From positions 14,910,107 to 14,974,106 of the forward strand of contig CM053256.1 of NCBI GenBank assembly GCA_028583405.1: a stretch of DNA of 64,000 nt. Reading direction: 5' to 3'. The notes below the pieces were generated by a model, which worked only from the letters and a program-made list of their open reading frames with translations, had not been told where the DNA came from and ran no database searches. The DNA is from Pogonophryne albipinna. Taxonomy: Eukaryota > Chordata > Actinopteri > Perciformes > Artedidraconidae. Positions within the stretch are counted from its first letter, which is position 1, and every line of letters starts with the position of its first letter. Made by a program: the position numbers and the translations under genes. Below are positions 59,100 through 64,000 of the stretch, piece after piece.

Positions 59100-59285
59100 A
59101 TGTTTTGTTTATTTGACTGTACAGCACTTTGGTCTGGAGGTTTAAAGTGATAAAGCTGTATTGTATTGTACGACTTCTGCTCTTCTTATATCTCAAATCA
59201 AATCAAGTTTTATTTATATAGCACATTTATAAACGATGTTTGGTCGAGCCAAAGTGCTGTACATATAATAAAAATAGCCTACAGT
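59100..59285. repeat. SINE/LINE-type 3' tails
   Basis: CAGCACTTTGGTCTGGAGG (about 59123) and, in the other orientation, TTTTATTTATATAGCACATT with GCCAAAGTGCTGTACATA (about 59205-59268) are the familiar tail sequences of teleost retroposons. No body of the element was found. Confidence 0.55.
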
Positions 59286-60034
59286 AGAGACACTTTACAG
59301 CAAATACAACAGCACAGATTGTTCAGAATATCAGTATGAGAAAAACGACACCCTCTATCCTTAGACCCTCACATCGTACAAGGAAAAACACGATCGCATG
59401 TCCTGCTTCTTCTTTCCACTCAATATGTACGTCTCATTAGTCGTCATCTTCCTCTTTCTTTGAACAAAAACAACACTATCAGCAACATTCAGAGTATTAA
59501 AGCAGAAGAGCAGACGGGGTGACGTGGTAAAGCAAACGATAATACTTTAATTATCATATTACAACACGGCAATGGTGTGTTAAATCTTACCGAACATCCT
59601 TTAAATGTTAAGATGAGGTCATTCTTCTTTCTTATTCTTCTTGAAATTGATGAAAACATTGGGAATTTAGAGAGTTCCACATTTTATTATTTATTAGCTC
59701 ATTGCTGTTGCCTGTTTGATTTTTCAGCGCACAATATAAATGCATTCAGACAGATACAGATTTAAACAGTTCCACATTTTCTCATAATACTTATTTATTA
59801 GCTCATTGTTGTTGCCTGTTTGATTTCTCAGCTCAAAAGATAAAAGCATTCAGAAAAATAAAGTACCTAAGCAAGTCCACTATTCTAACTTTCTTGGTTT
59901 CTTGTCCCAGTCAGTAAACCATACTTTTTAAATGAGCTTTTCCATGAACAAGATCAAATGTCTCTGTGGTTTTAAGCATAGTGTGCTCTTCTCTGCTCAA
60001 AATCATTATAAAACATTTCGTAGAATGGTCATAT

Positions 60035-60100
60035 AATAATAATAATAATAGATTTATTTTGTTAGCGCTTTTACAGGTGCTCAAAGATGCTTTACAGATA
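60035..60100. repeat. AAT microsatellite with an L2-like tail
   Basis: Repeated ATA units lead into TTAGCGCTTTTACAGGTGCTC and AAGATGCTTTACAG, a likely reverse-oriented LINE 3' tail. Confidence 0.55.
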
Positions 60101-60512
60101 TATCAGCATGTGCTATGTTGATTTGACATGCCCTATTTTAGTCCTGGTTATCTTGCTTAAGATTTAAGATAAACATGGAACCGCCCAGAGTAAAACATTA
60201 TGTCAATCTATTGGATATTTATTCTCAAACAAACTTATTGTTGCAATGACAATGTATTTTATTGTAAAATGAAAAAAAATAAAACAGGTTTGTGCTGAAA
60301 TCATGCAACATTCTACTTTTAATCCACTCTTGGATACACTCCTTTATCTGAGTATGATTCACATTCACTGTGTAAACAAAGATTCCCTGAATCAAACCAT
60401 TCAATCTCATGTAAATAAAAAAAGAAGTTTAATTTGACTGTTTGTTTAAAATGAACCCGTCCAGTTCACAGTGATCTTGTGCTGTTCCCTGGGGCTCAGC
60501 ATCCTGAACTGG

Positions 60513-60673
60513 TTACCTGGGCAACATGTCCTGTAGGTCGGCCACCACATAGGCGACCACGGCCCACAATGCCGAGCAGAGGTTCATTTCTTGAGGGTCC
60601 TGAACGCTCATGGTGTCGCCTTCACTGTGGTGGAACCAAAAGTATCGACTGTCTGCCACATGGAGGCTAGCAC
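60513..60673 (-). CDS. cpq: Carboxypeptidase Q, last coding exon
   Basis: CPQ (plasma glutamate carboxypeptidase) is a secreted or lysosomal M28-family zinc peptidase that hydrolyses dipeptides. The acceptor AG lies at 60674-60675. The exon reads GASLHVADSRYFWFHHSEGD, TMSVQDPQEMNLCSALWAVV and AYVVADLQDMLPR, then TAA. FHHSEGDT holds the histidine expected as a zinc ligand in this family. The exon begins in the middle of a glycine codon (phase 2). The rest of the gene lies at higher coordinates, beyond or between later repeats, and no other cpq exon was recognised before 64000. Confidence 0.92.
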
Positions 60674-60675
60674 CT

Positions 60676-61151
60676 GGAGGAGAGATTGAGAAATATATTT
60701 TTCAAACTGTTCCAGTGAATGTTACATGCTGAAAATTGACATGGAATTTAAAGTTAATTTATTTTACATTGGAAAGGAAATTGGTGTAATCCCCAAGGGC
60801 ATTTCTGTGAAGGAGGAACTTGTGTCTGACTAATACAAGGAGTGGTACGTAACTCATCAAAGCTGTTGACCAACTCTGACCTAGTGTTAATGAAACAAAA
60901 GTCACTCAGAAATTCATGGAGAGAGAGAATGCAGAAGTCTCATTTTTAATAAAAAAAAAACGATTTTCACTTCTCATTGCTGTGATGTTTCTATTTAAAT
61001 CATCTTTATCTTCAGTCTGCTTTGGTTTGCTTTTGATTTAGGAAACAAGTGTTATTCTTAAGTGTTGAAAGAAACAACATTTGTATTAGTTTATCTTTTA
61101 TAATTTACCAATGTAGGGGAGCTTTAGTTTATGAGCTGAAACACTAAATAC
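60676..61151. other. Probable cpq intron; nothing recognised
   Basis: No exon or repeat ends were seen in this AT-rich stretch. Confidence 0.45.
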
Positions 61152-61430
61152 TAGGGCTGTCAAGTTAACGCGTTAATAACGCGTTAACGCAAACATTTTT
61201 TAACGCGATTAACGCATGTGTATTTTTTGTCCTCGGCCGCCCCGTAGTTTCAGAGCGCATCGAGTTTAAAATACTATCTACAAGCTGATGCTGACAGCCC
61301 CGCTCCTTCCGCCCGCATACCACACTTCCACGCTCACCGACAGGCACCGACTGGCCATCGGGAGGACCGGGAGTGTGTGTGTATGTGTGGCGCGAGCGAG
61401 CGAGAACGTGCACACCTTACGTATATTGTT
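61152..61430. mobile_element. hAT element left end, truncated
   Basis: It begins TAGGGCTGTCAAGTTAACG followed by CGTTAATAACGCG and TTAACGCGATTAACGC subterminal motifs, a widespread hAT end. No matching right end was found nearby, and a TTG microsatellite follows near 61420-61440. The right limit is approximate. Confidence 0.65.
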
Positions 61431-61439
61431 GTTGTTGTT

Positions 61440-62135
61440 GTTGCTGCGCTAACCTGTTTTAATTTTTCCGAAATAAGGGCTGAAGTCGAATAGTCCATTT
61501 AGTTTAGGAACCTTCCTAACGGAGTGAAATGACCCGGAAGTCCCTCAGTGGCAGCCATGATAAGTGCCGTTCGAATTCTCTAGAATGATAGGAAAGGAGG
61601 TTTCAAACTTCCTTTATAACCTCCTTTAGCTTAGGAACCACTGGACCTTCCTTACGAAAGGAGAGCAAAAAATGCTGCCCCACAATGCCTTGCAGCCGCA
61701 GCATTTGACGTCACACAACAGTCGGCCGTTCACGGAAACAAACGATTATGACCGAGAAATTATATCATGAAAGTTACGGTGCTTGTTTAAGCAATCATAC
61801 ACGAGAGGTCGTTCTTGAACGTCATTATTGGTACGACAGTACTGCGGCAGGACCGAGGCGCTTGCGCCGAGGTCCGTACGCCTGTACTGGCGGGACGAAT
61901 ATCTGAGGATTTCATCGGAGGATGGTCTGGTGGTTCCTCGGTTATCGCTCCTCCATTATCGCTCCTCGCTCCTCTGGCAGAAATAAGAGCCATGGGACGG
62001 TACTCAAGATGGCGCAGACAAATCAACTTCCGGTGAGACCGAGGACCGAGGAGCGAGGAAATGAAAATGGTCGACCTGAGACGGGGCCAGGGTTAGAACT
62101 TAGGAGCTGATTTTTAAACTATCCGACCGCAACCC
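61440..62135. other. GC-richer repeat-like sequence without a gene
   Basis: CpG content is visibly higher than in the flanks. Around 61500-61680 opposed AGGAACCTTCC/GGAAGGTCC-like motifs suggest another miniature element, but no clear ends or duplication could be set. Confidence 0.35.
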
Positions 62136-62853
62136 AGGTCCCATGGAGGCTCCCGGAAGGGGAGGGACTTCGCCTCTCTATTGCCCAACCTCTCATTCAC
62201 ATATAGAGAGGTGAAATCCCTCCCCTTCCGGTTGAGCTCCATGGGACCTTATTTCGGAAAAGTTATGCATTGAAGTCAATGGAGAGAGAAAGATTATCTT
62301 TCGATCCCGTTTGAATTGTGCCACGAATTACACATATGATGTTTGTCAATTTAAAAGATAATTTTACAAGTCAAAAAAATTAAAATGTATCGTAAAACTG
62401 TGAAGTAACATTTTTTTGCGTGAAACCGCTCAATGAACTACATCTCCCGTCTCACACCACACACCAAGACGGCCTTCACGTTAGCACATTTCACTCCTTT
62501 CTTTCAGAATGAGACGAAAAGTATTAAAAGAGGTGAAAATCACTACAAGTCTGGGCATGTGGACAGCTGTACATACACAAACGGGGAGTTAGTCGGTTCC
62601 GTAAGAGCCAGCATGCGGGACCGGGATTCTGGGATTTGTAGTCTTTCTAGTTGCGTATTTGTCATCGTCTTATATTTCAACAGTTTTACGACAAACTGTG
62701 ACTTTTTTGACATGGAAATTATTACTTAAGATTGACAAACATCATATGTGTAATTCGTGTTACAATTCAAACGGGATCGAAAGATAATCTTTCTCTCTCC
62801 ATTGAGTTCAATACAAACTTTTTCCGAAATAAGGTCCCATGAGTCCCACCGGA
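62136..62853. repeat. Nested inverted repeats (foldback)
   Basis: The inner pair is AGGTCCCATGGAGGCTCCC at 62136 against GGTTGAGCTCCATGGGACC ending at 62249. The outer pair is about 62228-62413 against 62655-62853, sharing GAAAGATTATCTTTCGATCC and its complement. The outer spacer is about 240 bp. It looks like a foldback transposon or two opposed copies of one element. Confidence 0.75.
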
Positions 62854-63008
62854 AGGGCTGTCGGCAGCCTAAAGCTCCCCCAGGAGCCGGAGCTAAACCG
62901 AAGAACCGGTTCTGAACCTGAAAAGCTGTAGCACGGAGCTAGAACCGGAGTTGCGTTGGTGTGAATGAGGTACCAGTCACATCTATGTTTTTGCGTACTC
63001 TAACAACG

Positions 63009-63314
63009 ATGTCGTCGAAGGGAGTTAAACGTTGTGTTGTTGTTGGCTGCAATAATATGAACAAGGGCAAGGTACTGCATGCACTGCCATCTCTGGAAAA
63101 ATACAGGAATCTGTGGCTAGAGTTTATTTTCCAGGGACATGTGCCAGAAGACTACAACAGATTTCTGCTTGTGTGTTCAGAACATTTTGCCCCGGACATG
63201 TTTATGAACTTCACTCAAGTCAAAGAAGGATTTGCCTCCAGACTAAGGCTAAAACCGGGATCAATACCCACCATCCGGGACCAGGCCAGTGAGGCCACAT
63301 CCAATTTGGAAGCT
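63009..63314 (+). CDS. THAP zinc-finger protein, first coding exon
   Basis: The ATG at 63009 opens 102 codons ending at a strong donor GTAAGT (63315-63320). Residues show the THAP C2CH pattern: C9-x4-C14-x41-C56-x2-H59 with W36 and the block CSEHFAPDMF. The usual AVPTIF end box is represented by GSIPTIRD. THAP domains bind DNA in host factors and in P-element-like or other transposases. An in-frame ATG 48 bases upstream (62961) is less likely because THAP domains usually start within about 10 residues of the N-terminus. No downstream exon is visible in the window. It may be a host THAP gene or a domesticated or active transposase. It lies antisense to cpq. Confidence 0.75.
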
Positions 63315-63320
63315 GTAAGT

Positions 63321-64000
63321 TTTTATTTAGCGGTGTTTTTCCTGATAAAGCTATTCTAGCTTGTAGCATGTAGCATGTAGCTTCACCGTATCAATGTCGT
63401 CTCAAACCCAAACAGTAATCGGTTAGGTGTTTATATGTATTTGTAACATTTTATTTTTATTTTGTACGCTCCGCTGTCTTTGCTTTTATTTTAATTATCA
63501 GGCATTTGATAACATGCTCAGACATACTGCCGCAATGGCGATCTGTGTGAAGGCTGTAAAGCCACGCCATAGCAGATAACACAAGTATTTATTCTCGTAT
63601 TTATTAGTATTTTTGTATCCTCTAAAATCATATAAAGTAAGTTATAATAACAAGCGTAATCTTCTGTAGCTAAGTGCCGTTTTTTGCAGCGTTATATGTA
63701 CAAGCTTTTATGTGTTTACTTGTTAGCGCACATGAATTTAAATGGGTGTGCGTGTGCACGACTGTTAGGATCTATGGGAGAGGGGGGAGACACACCACGA
63801 GACAGCTATCATACTGAATACATATTTACTGTGAATGTATGCAAATATGTATGGCATATGGCTGTCTAACAGAAGTTAAATTCATTTTTCACTTATTCTG
63901 ACAATGTACTTAACCCCATATAAAAGAACCCAATAAAAAGAGTTGTTAAATGATAGTGAAGTCACGTTATAAAACAATAACTCATCTCTCTCGAGTTTTA
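63321..64000. other. Sequence after the THAP exon; nothing recognised
   Basis: AT-rich with a short TGTAGCATG duplication near 63365. No second THAP-gene exon or cpq exon was supported. Confidence 0.45.

Noticed and set aside
62961..63008. Upstream in-frame ATG for the THAP exon
   Set aside because: It would add 16 residues before a domain that normally begins at the N-terminus. The ATG at 63009 fits better.

Overview
The window looks like a teleost fish nuclear genome, probably a percomorph. Vertebrate genes are split into short exons with GT/AG introns. The introns are full of long CA/GT microsatellites, hAT, PIF/Harbinger, piggyBac-like and Tc1/mariner miniature elements, and fragments that resemble Helitrons. 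No prokaryotic, CRISPR, rRNA or tRNA feature was seen. All assignments come from reading translations, splice sites and repeat ends by eye; no search was run.

Region 1 (1-7.7 kb) is a nest of mobile DNA. A hAT-type element (734-5848, 8-bp target duplication) carries a 420-bp foldback and was itself entered by a very young LTR retrotransposon (903-4478). That retrotransposon has 403-bp LTRs with one mismatch seen, a perfect 5-bp target duplication, a tRNA-Pro-like primer site and a G-rich polypurine tract. It encodes one 742-residue gag-protease ORF. No reverse transcriptase or integrase is present; in that place the ORF carries lysine-rich sequence and a broken HMG box that reads like the host FACT subunit SSRP1. 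This retrotransposon with a captured host gene fragment is the most unusual object in the window.

Region 2 (7.7-44.8 kb, + strand) is the 3' part of a FACIT collagen gene, col14a1: the end of the thrombospondin-N-like domain, the COL2 triple helix, NC2, COL1 and an acidic, tyrosine-rich NC1 tail, in 14 coding exons. Its introns hold most of the repeats, including a 0.93-kb CA/CT compound microsatellite and a Helitron-like 3' end.

Region 3 (44.9-53.9 kb, - strand) is complete mrpl13 (mitochondrial ribosomal protein uL13m, 179 residues, 7 exons including a 25-nt last coding exon). It converges on col14a1, with candidate poly(A) signals about 75 bp apart. Region 4 (54.4-57.5 kb, + strand) is complete dscc1 (alternative clamp-loader subunit DCC1, 390 residues, 9 exons). 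It starts head-to-head with mrpl13 across a 479-bp shared promoter interval.

Region 5 (57.5-64 kb) holds repeat tails, the last coding exon of cpq (carboxypeptidase Q, - strand), then nested inverted repeats and the first exon of a THAP-domain gene on the opposite strand, probably inside a cpq intron. As I remember the human map, mrpl13 has MTBP as its divergent neighbour and CPQ lies far away, so the order here suggests lineage-specific rearrangement.
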